Positions 19,671 to 31,249 are shown, counted from the stretch's first letter. The stretch: 64,000 bases of DNA from Ralstonia sp. RRA (GCF_037023145.1 NZ_CP146091.1:2232001-2296000); one strand, 5' to 3'. Numbers and translations: made by a program. The notes: generated from the sequence alone by a model not told the origin.

Positions 19671-20633
19671 ATGGTGGCCAAGCGCCCTCCCGCCTCTTCT
19701 GCCCACCCGGCCGCCGACGTGCTGATCGTCGGCAGCCTCAATATGGATCTCGTGATCCGCACCCCACGCTTACCCCGCCCTGGGCAAACGGTTGCGGCAC
19801 CCGCGTTGGAGACGATTCCCGGTGGCAAGGGTGCCAACCAAGCCGTGGCTGCAGCGCGCCTGGGTGGCCAGGTCGCCATGCTCGGCTGCGTGGGTGACGA
19901 CGCGTATGGCACGGCCCTGCGCGACGGCCTGCGGCGCGAAGGCGTGGACACGTCGATGGTGTCAGTGCATGCAAGCGCCGCCACCGGCATCGCCTGCGTG
20001 ACGGTGGCCGACAGCGGGCAGAACACCATCGTGATCGTGGCGGGGGCCAACCAGTTGCTCACGCCGGCCATGATCGAGGCGCAACGCGCGGCGTTCGAGC
20101 GCGCCCGTGTGATCGTCTGCCAGTTGGAGTCCCCGCCAGATGCGGTGGAATGCGCGCTCAAGCTTGGGGCACGGCTGGGCAAGACCGTCATCCTGAACCC
20201 CGCGCCGGCCATCGGCCCGTTGCCGACACCCTGGCTGGCGGCGTGCGATTACCTGATCCCGAATGAAACCGAAGCGGCGCTGCTGACTGCACACGCCGTC
20301 GACTCCCCCGAATCCGCGCTGGATGCTGCAGCTGACCTGCATGCACAAGGCGCGCGGCACGTAATGGTCACGCTGGGCGCGCACGGCGTTGCTTATGTGG
20401 ATGCCACGACACGCTTGTTGATGCCGGCGCCGATTGCGCAGGCTGTCGACACAACTGCAGCCGGCGACACGTTTGTCGGCGCGTTTGCAGCGGCGTTGGC
20501 CGAGGGCTCGACGCCGGATGCCGCCATCGCCTTTGGTCAGGCGGCTGCGGCGGTGTCGGTCACGCGGCTGGGCGCGCAACCGTCCATCCCCTTCCGCAGC
20601 GAGCTGGGCGCGCTCGCCACGCACACGCCCTAA
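19671..20633 (+). CDS. rbsK: Ribokinase
   Basis: A 320-residue PfkB-family kinase that makes ribose 5-phosphate from ribose and ATP. The family motifs are SLNMDLVIRTPRLPRPGQTV, IPGGKGANQAVAAARLGGQV near residues 45-65, and the catalytic DTTAAGDTFVGAFAAALAEG, which includes the Asp base and anion-hole glycines. It closes the rbs operon; its stop is 9 bases from the end of the convergent gene on the other strand. Confidence 0.95.
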   Translation: MVAKRPPASSAHPAADVLIVGSLNMDLVIRTPRLPRPGQTVAAPALETIPGGKGANQAVAAARLGGQVAMLGCVGDDAYGTALRDGLRREGVDTSMVSVHASAATGIACVTVADSGQNTIVIVAGANQLLTPAMIEAQRAAFERARVIVCQLESPPDAVECALKLGARLGKTVILNPAPAIGPLPTPWLAACDYLIPNETEAALLTAHAVDSPESALDAAADLHAQGARHVMVTLGAHGVAYVDATTRLLMPAPIAQAVDTTAAGDTFVGAFAAALAEGSTPDAAIAFGQAAAAVSVTRLGAQPSIPFRSELGALATHTP

Positions 20634-20642
20634 ACCGGCGAA

Positions 20643-22727
20643 TCAGGCTGGCGTACTGGTACCCGGCGGCGTGGCAGCTGTCGGCGCACGCGGCACCAAC
20701 AGACACAGCGGATCGCGCAGAATGCGCCGCCACACCGCACCGGTGATCCGCTTGCGATCGAGCCCGCGCAGGTTGCGCGAGCGCATCGCCATGTTGAACG
20801 CCAGCGCAAACGACACCATCACGTTGAGCACGCCCATCAGCGCAATGCCGGCAACGGCCAGCCAGAACGGCGCTGTGTGCATCACGCTCGGCCCCAGCAC
20901 GCCCACCGCCGTTGCCACCGCGCCGGTCGATAGCGTGACGTGGCGCACCTCCATGTGCGGCCCGAAGAACGACACGATCTCCGGCCCCAAGCCCAGCATG
21001 AACCCCAGCGACACGTTGGCGACGATGCCCGAGAGGTTCCGCTTCCAGAACCCAGCAATACGCTGCGCGCCCCGCGTGCCCACCATGAAGCGCAGGCGTC
21101 GGTGGTAGGCGATCACATCGTGCACACGGTGCAGCGCAAACCAGTTATCGGCCCAGCCGGCGGCCAGGCTCGATGCCCACAGCAGCACGCCCGTGAAGAT
21201 CGCGTACAGCGGCGTTGGCCCGAGAATCGAAAACGAATCAATGGTCGCCACGGCTTTTTCCGGCGAAATCAGATTCGCATGGAAGAACCGCCCCGCCAGC
21301 CACTGCACCAGAAAAGCCACCGGCGCCACCGCCACCAGGTTCCCGGCAATCGCCGCCGCGTTGGTGCGGATCATGGCGACGGTGTCGTCCACGAAGCGCT
21401 CCAGGCCCTCGGGGCGGGCGACCTGGTCGAGCCGGTGCGCCAGCGCGGGCGCCGTCATGGCCGGCTGCTTGGTGGCCAGCGTGAAATGGGCAAAGTGGAT
21501 ACCGAGAAAGCTGACCGCGTAGTTGATCGACGCAAAGAAGCCCTCGGTGAACCGGGACAGGTGCGCACCGGCAATGAAGAACTTGACGTACACCGTGGCG
21601 GCCGTGATGACGCCCCCGCCGGCCGCGGCTTTCACCATCGCGCCGTACTCTTTCTTGTCGCGGGTGATGTAGTGCTCGCCGCTCTCGGCAGAACGCTCGA
21701 CCACCTTGCGGGCCAGATCGGCAAACGTGGCACGGACCAGATAACCGACGCTGCGGCGGTGCTGGCTGGCGGACACGAGTTCCGCCGTCAGATGGGTGAA
21801 GCGGCGCGTGGCGCGGGTATCCGCCCAGGCGGTGAGCAGCAGGTCAATGCGGCCCAGCCACGCCTTCATGCGCTCCACCTGGAACACCACCTCGACCGAC
21901 ACGCCGTTCTCATCCAGATGCTGGTACACGCTGGCCGTGGCCGTGCGGCACTGGTCCAGCACCGCGCGGAAATAGTTGAGTTGCTGCGCGAGCTGCTCCG
22001 GGCGCGCGGGTGGCGCATCTGGACGCTCGAGAAAGATGGCGTTGGCCGCATCCGCCAGCCGGTAGAACGGCAGTTCGGTCACGTCTTCGTGGTCCATGCG
22101 GCTGCGGATCGCGCGCGACAGCCCCGCCGCACGCACCTGGCTGATCAGGATCTGAATGCCGATGCCCAGGCTGCGCTCCAGCCGCGTCTGGCCGGTGAGT
22201 TCATCTGCATCGCTCAAGCCGGCGCGGAACAGTGCATGCAAACGCGTCACCAGTTCATCGTCCAGGCTATCGACCCAGGCCGCGTCGTGCGGGCCGACAA
22301 ACAGCAGCGCGAACAGGGCCGCCAACTGCGGTTCATTGGGCGCGGGCGGCAGAAAGCGCGCCTGCCAGCGGTCCACCAGTTCGCCCCAGAAACCCGAGCG
22401 TGACGACAAGCCCGTATCGCACAGCAGCGACACCGGGTCGTTGTCCTGCACGATGGTGCGCAGGGTCTGGCCGACGCGGGCGGCCAGGTCGGGGTTGTTC
22501 TCCAGCACCTGCAGCAGGTAGCGCAGACGCGCATACCGCCACGATTCGGAGGTGGTCCCCACGGGCCGGTCTGCACGGCGCAGCCAGTAGGCCAGCTCGA
22601 TCAGCCATTCATTGCGTTCGGCCAGGCTGCGCGTAGGTTCGAACTGCGCCAGGATGGCGTCGAGTTGGTGGCTGGCGTGCCGGGAAGCGCGCCATTTGCG
22701 CCACGGATTGAGCAAAAACTTGAGCAT
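20643..22727 (-). CDS. Gcr-type 'site-specific recombinase' family membrane protein
   Basis: A 694-residue protein matching the family named site-specific recombinase (Gcr-like), found across betaproteobacteria. The N-terminal half is helical and polar; the C-terminal half has several strong hydrophobic segments (for example AAAGGGVITAATVYVKFFIAG and NVSLGFMLGLGPEIVSFFGP). I see neither a tyrosine-recombinase RxxR/HxxR...Y box nor a serine-recombinase catalytic motif. The family name is therefore poorly supported by sequence, and an inner-membrane role is more likely. It stands alone, convergent with rbsK. Confidence 0.8.
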   Translation of the reverse strand: MLKFLLNPWRKWRASRHASHQLDAILAQFEPTRSLAERNEWLIELAYWLRRADRPVGTTSESWRYARLRYLLQVLENNPDLAARVGQTLRTIVQDNDPVSLLCDTGLSSRSGFWGELVDRWQARFLPPAPNEPQLAALFALLFVGPHDAAWVDSLDDELVTRLHALFRAGLSDADELTGQTRLERSLGIGIQILISQVRAAGLSRAIRSRMDHEDVTELPFYRLADAANAIFLERPDAPPARPEQLAQQLNYFRAVLDQCRTATASVYQHLDENGVSVEVVFQVERMKAWLGRIDLLLTAWADTRATRRFTHLTAELVSASQHRRSVGYLVRATFADLARKVVERSAESGEHYITRDKKEYGAMVKAAAGGGVITAATVYVKFFIAGAHLSRFTEGFFASINYAVSFLGIHFAHFTLATKQPAMTAPALAHRLDQVARPEGLERFVDDTVAMIRTNAAAIAGNLVAVAPVAFLVQWLAGRFFHANLISPEKAVATIDSFSILGPTPLYAIFTGVLLWASSLAAGWADNWFALHRVHDVIAYHRRLRFMVGTRGAQRIAGFWKRNLSGIVANVSLGFMLGLGPEIVSFFGPHMEVRHVTLSTGAVATAVGVLGPSVMHTAPFWLAVAGIALMGVLNVMVSFALAFNMAMRSRNLRGLDRKRITGAVWRRILRDPLCLLVPRAPTAATPPGTSTPA

Positions 22728-22920
22728 CGAACTCCCTAGTTGACGGACACGCTCGGCTCGGCCACTACCCCCAGGCCGATTCTTCTACTTAACGTGCGGA
22801 TGCCGTGATCAGGCGACGCGCCGCGCCTGAAGATGTGTCCACAATTGTGTCACGACTCCCCCGCCGCCAGCCTCGGGCGAGGCTGCGGTGCATGCCTGAC
22901 GCATCAACCGCCCGTGAGGT

Positions 22921-25023
<2,103 letters not shown>

Positions 25024-25357
25024 GGCGGCGGGGTGGATGGCAGCGCAGGAAGTCGAAAAAGTGACTCGCACGCCCCCAGCAAATGAGGGCGGCAGCGGCA
25101 ATTGCAACCAATCGTCTAGTGTAGCGCGGCGCCCCAGCAATCGTTTAAGCGCCCTGCGCGGCGCATCTGTAGCGGCTGCCTAAACGCTTTAGACCCCTGT
25201 TCTGCAAGGATTTTTCGGGCGATTAGAGCCTGTATTCGGTACAATTCAGTCTTGTGCCCGCTTCATGCATTCGGCGTCGGCAGCCCTGCCGACCGCTTGC
25301 GGCGCACCGCCTGCAGCACTCCACCGAATTCCGAACCAACCGATCGAGACACATCTC
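25024..25357. other. Divergent promoter region between uvrB and tyrB
   Basis: This 334-base gap has no gene. TACAAT at 25,240-25,245 is a candidate -10 for the rightward aminotransferase gene, without a convincing -35. I see no LexA-type CTGT-N8-ACAG box for uvrB. Confidence 0.6.
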
Positions 25358-26554
25358 ATGTCGCTTTTCTCTGCCGTCGAACTGGCCCCGCGCGACCCCA
25401 TCCTGGGCCTGAATGAAGCTTTCAACGCCGATACCCGCAGCACCAAAGTGAATCTGGGCGTGGGCGTGTACTTCACCGACGAAGGGAAAATCCCGGTGCT
25501 GCGCGCCGTGCAGGAAGCTGAAAAGGCCCGCCTGGCGACTGTCGCTCCGCGCGGCTACCTGCCGATCGAAGGCATTGCCGCCTACGACCAGGCCGTGCAA
25601 AAGCTGCTGTTCGGCGCAGATTCCCACCTGATCGCCGAAGGCCGTGTGGTCACGGCACAAGCCCTGGGCGGCACCGGCGCACTGAAGATCGGCGCCGACT
25701 TCCTCAAGCGCCTGTACCCGAACGCCAAGGTCGCCATTTCCGACCCGAGCTGGGAAAACCACCGCGCGCTGTTCGAGTCGGCTGGCTTCGAAGTCGTCAA
25801 CTACGCGTACTACGATGCCCCGTCGCACGGCCTGAACTTCGCTGGCCTGCTGGATTCGCTCAACAGCTACGCAGCGAACACGATCATCGTGCTGCACGCT
25901 TGCTGCCACAACCCGACCGGCGTCGACATGACCGCCGACCAGTGGAAGCAAGTCGTGGAAGTCATCAAGGCCAAGAACCTGATCCCGTTCCTCGACATGG
26001 CCTATCAAGGCTTTGCCGACGGCATCCAGCAAGACGGCCTGGCCGTGCAACTGTTTGCGGAATCGGGCCTGCCCTTCTTCGTGTCGAGCTCGTTCTCGAA
26101 GTCGTTCTCGCTGTACGGCGAGCGCGTCGGCGCCCTGTCGATCGTGACGACCAGCAAGGACGAAGCCACCCGCGTGCTGTCGCAAGTCAAGCGCGTGATC
26201 CGCACCAACTACTCCAACCCGCCCACGCACGGCGGCACGGTGGTCGCCACGGTGCTGAACAGCCCCGAGCTGCGCGCGATGTGGGAACAGGAACTGGGCG
26301 AAATGCGCGACCGCATCAAGTCGATGCGCAATGCGCTGGTCGACAAGCTGGCTGCCAAGGGCGTGAAGACCGACTTCTCGTTCGTGAAGGCACAGCGCGG
26401 CATGTTCTCGTATTCGGGCCTGACCTCGGCCCAGGTGGATCGCCTGCGCAACGAGCACGGCATCTACGCCGTGTCGACTGGCCGTATCTGCGTGGCTGCG
26501 CTGAACACCCACAACATCGACGCCGTGGTCAACGCCATTGCCGACGTGCTGTAA
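25358..26554 (+). CDS. tyrB: Aspartate/aromatic amino acid aminotransferase
   Basis: A 398-residue class I PLP aminotransferase of the AspC/TyrB group, which swaps amino groups between aspartate or aromatic amino acids and 2-oxoglutarate. Visible are TKVNLGVGVYFTDEGK, the HACCHNPTGVDMT loop, the PLP lysine in SSFSKSFSLYGERVG, and the substrate-carboxylate-binding arginine region IRTNYSNPPTHGG. The start MSLFSAVELAPRDPILGL is the family N-terminus. Sequence alone does not separate AspC from TyrB; the symbol follows common use for this locus type. Confidence 0.93.
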   Translation: MSLFSAVELAPRDPILGLNEAFNADTRSTKVNLGVGVYFTDEGKIPVLRAVQEAEKARLATVAPRGYLPIEGIAAYDQAVQKLLFGADSHLIAEGRVVTAQALGGTGALKIGADFLKRLYPNAKVAISDPSWENHRALFESAGFEVVNYAYYDAPSHGLNFAGLLDSLNSYAANTIIVLHACCHNPTGVDMTADQWKQVVEVIKAKNLIPFLDMAYQGFADGIQQDGLAVQLFAESGLPFFVSSSFSKSFSLYGERVGALSIVTTSKDEATRVLSQVKRVIRTNYSNPPTHGGTVVATVLNSPELRAMWEQELGEMRDRIKSMRNALVDKLAAKGVKTDFSFVKAQRGMFSYSGLTSAQVDRLRNEHGIYAVSTGRICVAALNTHNIDAVVNAIADVL

Positions 26555-26584
26555 GCGCCACGCCCAGCGGGCAATTGCAAAAAG

Positions 26585-26608
26585 AAAAGCGGCTTCGGCC
26601 GCTTTTTT
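26585..26608 (+). terminator. Intrinsic terminator after tyrB
   Basis: AAAAGCGGC / GCCGC-TTTTTT stem-loop with a TTCG loop, about 30 bases after the stop. Confidence 0.9.
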
Positions 26609-26757
26609 GCTGCATGGTGGTTAACTGACACGGGCGCATCATACAAGGCGCGCAACACTCCGTATCAGGGTTTCTGCTGCATCGCAGTATCATGCAACGA
26701 GGCGCATAATCGTTTGCGTATTCCGTCACCACGCCGCCACCACAGACCGGTCCAGCC

Positions 26758-28029
26758 ATGCTTTACCAGCTCCACGAATTCCAGCGCGCCCTGCTCAGCC
26801 CGATGACGGCCTGGGCCCAAGCCACCGCCAAGACCTTCACCAACCCCTTGAGCCCGCTGTCGATGGTGCCTGGCGCCCAGCGCTACGCCGCCGGCTACGA
26901 GCTGCTCTATCGCCTGGGCAAGGAATACGAGAAGCCGGAATTCGGCATCCGCTCCGTCAAGTCCAACGGGCGCGACATCCCGATCGTTGAGCAGACGATC
27001 ATCGAGAAGCCGTTCTGCCGCCTGATCCGCTTCAAGCGCTACGCCGACGACGCCGAAACCATCAAGCTGCTCAAGGACGAGCCGATCGTGCTGGTGTGTG
27101 CGCCGCTGTCGGGGCACCATTCGACGCTGCTGCGCGACACCGTGCGCACGCTGCTGCAGGATCACAAGGTGTACGTCACGGATTGGATCGACGCCCGCAT
27201 GGTGCCGGCCGAAGCCGGCGCGTTCCATCTGTCGGACTACATCAACTACATCCGCGAGTTCATCAACCACATCGGTGCCGACAAGCTGCACGTGATCTCG
27301 GTGTGCCAGCCGACCGTGCCGGTGCTGGCTGCCATCTCGCTGATGGCCTCGGACGGCGAAAAGACGCCGCGCACCATGACCATGATGGGCGGCCCGATCG
27401 ACGCCCGTAAGAGCCCGACCGCTGTCAACTCGCTGGCGACCAACAAGTCGCACAGCTGGTTCGAGACCAACGTGATCTACACGGTGCCGGCCAACTACCC
27501 GGGCCACGGCCGCAAGGTCTATCCGGGCTTCCTGCAGCACGCCGGCTTCGTGGCCATGAACCCGGACCGCCACGTCTCGTCGCACTACGACTACTACCTG
27601 AGCCTGATCGAAGGCGACACCGAAGACGCCGAAGCCCACGTCCGTTTCTACGACGAGTACAACGCCGTCCTCGACATGGCCGCCGAGTACTACCTCGAAA
27701 CCATCCGCGACGTGTTCCAGGAGTTCCACCTGGCCAACGGCACGTGGGTCATCGAAGGCAAGCCGGTGCGCCCGCAGGACATCAAGGGCACCGCGCTGTT
27801 CACCATCGAAGGCGAGCTGGACGATATCTCCGGCAGCGGCCAGACCGAGGCGGCCCACGGCCTGTGCACCGGCATTCCCAAGGCGCGCAAGCAGCATTTG
27901 ACGGCACCGAAGTGCGGCCACTACGGCATCTTCTCGGGCCGCCGCTGGCGCGAGCAGGTGTATCCGCAACTGCGCGATTTCATTCGCCAGTACGATCAGG
28001 GCGCACCCCGCATCAAGGCCGTCGCCTAA
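26758..28029 (+). CDS. phaZ: Intracellular polyhydroxybutyrate depolymerase
   Basis: A 423-residue alpha/beta hydrolase that mobilises PHB granules inside the cell. The N-terminus MLYQLHEFQRALLSPMTAWA matches the PhaZ family of Ralstonia and Cupriavidus. The nucleophile is Cys183 in HVISVCQPTVPVLA, in place of the serine of most hydrolases; the later acid and histidine regions are GELDDISG and APKCGHYGIFSG. No signal peptide is present, as expected for the intracellular enzyme. It implies that the organism stores PHB. Confidence 0.96.
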   Translation: MLYQLHEFQRALLSPMTAWAQATAKTFTNPLSPLSMVPGAQRYAAGYELLYRLGKEYEKPEFGIRSVKSNGRDIPIVEQTIIEKPFCRLIRFKRYADDAETIKLLKDEPIVLVCAPLSGHHSTLLRDTVRTLLQDHKVYVTDWIDARMVPAEAGAFHLSDYINYIREFINHIGADKLHVISVCQPTVPVLAAISLMASDGEKTPRTMTMMGGPIDARKSPTAVNSLATNKSHSWFETNVIYTVPANYPGHGRKVYPGFLQHAGFVAMNPDRHVSSHYDYYLSLIEGDTEDAEAHVRFYDEYNAVLDMAAEYYLETIRDVFQEFHLANGTWVIEGKPVRPQDIKGTALFTIEGELDDISGSGQTEAAHGLCTGIPKARKQHLTAPKCGHYGIFSGRRWREQVYPQLRDFIRQYDQGAPRIKAVA

Positions 28030-28043
28030 GTCCGGCGCACCAG

Positions 28044-28079
28044 AAAAAAAGCCTCGCAACCGCGAGGCTTTTTTGTTTT
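28044..28079. terminator. Bidirectional terminator between phaZ and the TetR gene
   Basis: GCCTCGC / GCGAGGC stem with an AACC loop, a run of A on the left and TTTTTT on the right. It lies between convergent genes. Confidence 0.92.
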
Positions 28080-28094
28080 GAGATGGCGTGCGAC

Positions 28095-28793
28095 TCAGCC
28101 CTCAGGCCGCTCCAGATAGGCCAGCAGCATCTTGATGTGCAACTGCGCGAAGGCTTCGTGCTCGTCAGCCGAGGCGATGTCTCGGCCGATCACCGCGCTG
28201 ATCGTGTAGCGATTGGACAGCACGTAGTAGCCCAGCGCAGAGATCGTGAGGTACAGCCGCGAGACATCCACATCCTTGTGGAAGATGCCGCTGCGCTGAC
28301 CCCGCTCGACCACACCACGCAGCACGTCGATGACCGGGTTGACCAGCTCCCCCAGGTGCGGCGACGTCTTCAGGTGCCGCGCCTCATGCAGGTTCTCGCT
28401 GTTGAGCAGGCGGATGAACTCGGGGTTCTCGTAGTAGAAATCCCAGACGAAACGCGCCAGCTGGATGACCGCTTCGCGCGGGTCGGACGACTCGATCTGC
28501 ACTTGCTCTTCAGCCTGCTTGAAGCGGAAGTACATGTGCTCGAGCACGGTCAGGAAGAGCTTTTCCTTACTGCCGTAGTAGTAGTACAGCATGCGCTCGT
28601 TGGTCTCGGCGCGGCGGGCGATGGCGTCGACACGGGCGCCGGCAAAGCCACCGCGTGAGAACTCTTCAAGTGCCGCAGCGAGGATGCGCCGGCGTGTGCC
28701 AGCGGGGTCGCGACGTGCGCGGGGTGCGGCAGAATCGCCCGAGGTATCGACGGGATCAATGTCGGCGAGCGGCGCGGCTGGGTAAGACGGCAT
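28095..28793 (-). CDS. TetR/AcrR-family transcriptional regulator
   Basis: A 232-residue regulator. After a disordered Ala/Pro-rich N-terminus, the DNA-binding domain runs from about residue 32 (RRRILAAALEEFSRGGFAGA) through the recognition helix in NERMLYYYYGSKEKLF. The C-terminal ligand domain resembles those of RutR/NicS-type regulators. It is convergent with phaZ and divergent from rsxB, so either may be unrelated. An imperfect palindrome (ATGTC/GACAT, 28,824-28,844) in its upstream region may be its operator. The ligand is unknown. Confidence 0.88.
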   Translation of the reverse strand: MPSYPAAPLADIDPVDTSGDSAAPRARRDPAGTRRRILAAALEEFSRGGFAGARVDAIARRAETNERMLYYYYGSKEKLFLTVLEHMYFRFKQAEEQVQIESSDPREAVIQLARFVWDFYYENPEFIRLLNSENLHEARHLKTSPHLGELVNPVIDVLRGVVERGQRSGIFHKDVDVSRLYLTISALGYYVLSNRYTISAVIGRDIASADEHEAFAQLHIKMLLAYLERPEG

Positions 28794-28933
28794 GGCACGT
28801 CGGTCCGTTTAGAACCTAAGGATTATGTCATACGGTTAAGACATGATCGCCGCGGTCAATGTCAGGGCATGCACGCCTTGCGCGGCCGCCAAATCAGCGA
28901 TAATGGCAGGCTATTCAAACGATAAGTCCCATC

Positions 28934-29764
28934 GTGGTTTCCTTGGTCCCCGCATTGGCCAATTCCCTGGCCGACCGGCTCGAACACCTCCTGCCGCAGA
29001 CGCAATGCACCAAGTGCGGCTACAACGGCTGCCGCCCGTACGCTGAAGCCATGGCGAGCGGTGAGGCGCTGCCCAACCGTTGCCCGCCGGGCGGTGCAGA
29101 GGGCATCCGCCGCTTGTCCGAGGCGCTCGGCCGCACGGGCGATCTGCTGCCGCTGGACCCAACCAACGGCATCGAGCAGCCACGCGCTGTGGCCGTCATC
29201 GACCCGGAACGCTGTATCGGCTGCACGTTGTGTATTCAGGCATGCCCGGTCGATGCCATCGTCGGCGCACCCAAAGCGATGCACACGGTGCTGGAAGACT
29301 GGTGTACCGGCTGTGACCTCTGCGTACCGCCCTGCCCGGTCGATTGCATCGACATGATCCCCATCACCGGTGAACGCACGGGCTGGGACGCCTGGAGCCA
29401 GGCACAGGCCGACGTCGCCCACGATCGCTACGATTTCCGCAACGCCCGCCTCAAACGCGAGCAAGCCGAGAACGAAGCACGCCTGGCCGCTAAGGCCGCC
29501 GCCAAGCTGGCCGCCGTCAGCGCAGAACAACCCGCCGACGATGCCGAGCGTGCCGCCCAGGCACGCAAGAAGGCGATCATCCAGGCCGCCATCGAGCGCG
29601 CCCGCCAGAAGCAGGCGGAGATGGCTGCGCGCGGGCAGGGTCCGCGCAACATCACCGATGTGTCGGCAGACGTGCAGGCTCAGATCGACGAAGCCGAAGC
29701 CCGCCGCAAGCGCATCGCCGACCAGATCGAGCACAGCGCCAACCCCGACACAGACCAACCCTGA
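28934..29764 (+). CDS. rsxB: RnfB/RsxB-like ferredoxin, stand-alone
   Basis: A 276-residue betaproteobacterial RnfB-type protein. The N-terminal Fe-S domain carries [17 protein letters not shown]. It is followed by two 4Fe-4S motifs, [18 protein letters not shown] and [18 protein letters not shown], and a long Ala/Lys/Arg-rich helical tail (about residues 175-240). It lacks the N-terminal membrane helix of Enterobacteriaceae RnfB. No other rnf gene is near; nth follows by 9 bases, an arrangement I associate with proteobacteria. The start is GTG with no obvious Shine-Dalgarno, so its exact position is uncertain. Confidence 0.88.
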   Translation: MVSLVPALANSLADRLEHLLPQTQCTKCGYNGCRPYAEAMASGEALPNRCPPGGAEGIRRLSEALGRTGDLLPLDPTNGIEQPRAVAVIDPERCIGCTLCIQACPVDAIVGAPKAMHTVLEDWCTGCDLCVPPCPVDCIDMIPITGERTGWDAWSQAQADVAHDRYDFRNARLKREQAENEARLAAKAAAKLAAVSAEQPADDAERAAQARKKAIIQAAIERARQKQAEMAARGQGPRNITDVSADVQAQIDEAEARRKRIADQIEHSANPDTDQP

Positions 29765-29773
29765 CGCCCGACG

Positions 29774-30418
29774 ATGAATCCCGCCAAGCGCCACGCCATC
29801 TTCGAGACCCTGCGCGAGAACAACCCCACGCCAACCACGGAGCTGGAGTACACCTCACCGTTCGAGCTGCTGATTGCTGTCCTGCTCTCTGCGCAGGCGA
29901 CCGACGTGGGCGTCAACAAAGCCACGCGCAAGCTGTTTCCAGTGGCGGACACGCCGGCCAAGATGCTGGCGCTGGGCGAGGAAGGCATCACCGAATACAT
30001 CAAGACCATCGGGCTGTACCGCACCAAGTGCAAGCACATCCTGCAGACGTGCCGCATCCTGCTTGACCAGTACGGCGGTCAGGTGCCGCGTGATCGCGCC
30101 GCCCTGGAAAGCTTGCCGGGCGTGGGCCGCAAGACCGCCAATGTGGTGATGAACACGGCCTTCGGCGAGCCGACGATTGCGGTGGACACGCACATCTTCC
30201 GCGTAGCCAACCGCACCGGACTGGCGCCGGGCAAGAACGTACTGGAAGTGGAACTGAAACTGCTGAAGGTAGTGCCGGAGGAATTTCGCCAGGATGCGCA
30301 CCACTGGCTGATCCTGCACGGGCGCTACGTGTGCAAGGCGCGCAAGCCCGAGTGCTGGCACTGCGCGATCGAGCCACTGTGTGAGTTCAGGCCGAAGACA
30401 CCGGCGCCGAAGGAATAA
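29774..30418 (+). CDS. nth: Endonuclease III
   Basis: A 214-residue DNA glycosylase/AP lyase that removes oxidised pyrimidines. The helix-hairpin-helix is LESLPGVGRKTANVVMNTAF, with the catalytic lysine in it and the catalytic aspartate in IAVDTHIFRVANR. The C-terminal [4Fe-4S] loop has C-x6-C-x2-C-x5-C spacing (VCKARKPECWHCAIEPLCEF). It is probably co-transcribed with rsxB and followed by a terminator-like hairpin. Confidence 0.97.
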   Translation: MNPAKRHAIFETLRENNPTPTTELEYTSPFELLIAVLLSAQATDVGVNKATRKLFPVADTPAKMLALGEEGITEYIKTIGLYRTKCKHILQTCRILLDQYGGQVPRDRAALESLPGVGRKTANVVMNTAFGEPTIAVDTHIFRVANRTGLAPGKNVLEVELKLLKVVPEEFRQDAHHWLILHGRYVCKARKPECWHCAIEPLCEFRPKTPAPKE

Positions 30419-30459
30419 AAAACGGGGACCGCAGTTTCGAATGCGAGTCCCCGTTTCTC
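30416..30459. terminator. Terminator-like hairpin after nth
   Basis: AACGGGGAC (30,421-30,429) pairs with GTCCCCGTT (30,447-30,455). A runs precede it and TTTCTCTTT follows. The loop is 17 bases. It lies between convergent genes. Confidence 0.75.
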
Positions 30460-30479
30460 TTTGCGCGATCGGCTGTCGA

Positions 30480-31067
30480 TCAGACGATCTTGCAGGCCTC
30501 TTCAAACGACAGGCGCGGGTTGCGCGGATGCAGCTTCTCCACGTCGCCGTAGCCGATGTTCATTATGAAGTTGACCTTCCACTGGCCATCGGGGAAGAAC
30601 GTCTCGTTGACCTTGTTGGCGTCGAAGCCGGCCATCGGGCCGCAATCCAGACCCAGCGCGCGGGCCGCGATCACCAGGTAGCCGCCCTGCAGCGAGCTGT
30701 TCATCAATGCAGCAGCGTTGATCTTGGCCTGGTCACCGGCGTACCACGAACGCGCATCGGCGTGCGGGAACAGCTTGGGCAGTTGCTCGTGGAATTGGAT
30801 GTCGTACGCGACGATCACGGCCACGGGCGCCTGGCGGGTCTTTTCCTGGTTGCCGGCCGACATGCACGGAATCAGGCGTTCCTTGGCAGCCGCGCTCTTC
30901 ACGAACACGAAGCGGGCCGGTGTGCTGTTGGCGGCGGTCGGGCCGTACTTGACGGTCTCGTACAGCGTGTTCAGCAGTTCATCGTCGACCGGCTTGTCCA
31001 GCCACACGTTGTGTGTGCGGGCCTCGTGGAACAGTTGGTCCAGCACGGACGGTTCAAGCATGGGCAT
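30480..31067 (-). CDS. RutE-like malonic semialdehyde reductase / nitroreductase-family flavoprotein
   Basis: A 195-residue FMN protein closely resembling E. coli Rut[53 protein letters not shown], and the C-terminal [11 protein letters not shown]. RutE reduces malonic semialdehyde to 3-hydroxypropionate during uracil breakdown. No other rut genes are adjacent, so the role here may be general detoxification of reactive aldehydes or nitro compounds. The start at the ATG complementary to 31,065-31,067 has AGGAG 9 bases upstream; an ATG two codons later is possible. Confidence 0.9.
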   Translation of the reverse strand: MPMLEPSVLDQLFHEARTHNVWLDKPVDDELLNTLYETVKYGPTAANSTPARFVFVKSAAAKERLIPCMSAGNQEKTRQAPVAVIVAYDIQFHEQLPKLFPHADARSWYAGDQAKINAAALMNSSLQGGYLVIAARALGLDCGPMAGFDANKVNETFFPDGQWKVNFIMNIGYGDVEKLHPRNPRLSFEEACKIV

Positions 31068-31229
31068 TGCAGGGTGCTCCTGAAAAGAGTCAAGGAGCGC
31101 ATTGTAATGCGGCCCGCTACGTTGCGCCGGCCGGGTCTCAGCGCAGGAATGCATCAACGCCCTGATGGTCAACACTGACCAGCATGCAGAAACGACATGC
31201 CTTCATTGTATTTAATCGCTTTTCTTGCG

Positions 31230-31249
31230 ATGCGCCGTTCAAAGCGCAT
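31230..31249. repeat. 6-bp inverted repeat
   Basis: ATGCGC and GCGCAT around an 8-base loop in the AT-rich leader region. Confidence 0.6.

Noticed and set aside
20643-22727. Evidence of a mobile element from the 'site-specific recombinase' name
   Set aside because: No recombinase catalytic motif, no attachment-site repeats, no tRNA and no cargo genes nearby. The flanking genes are core.
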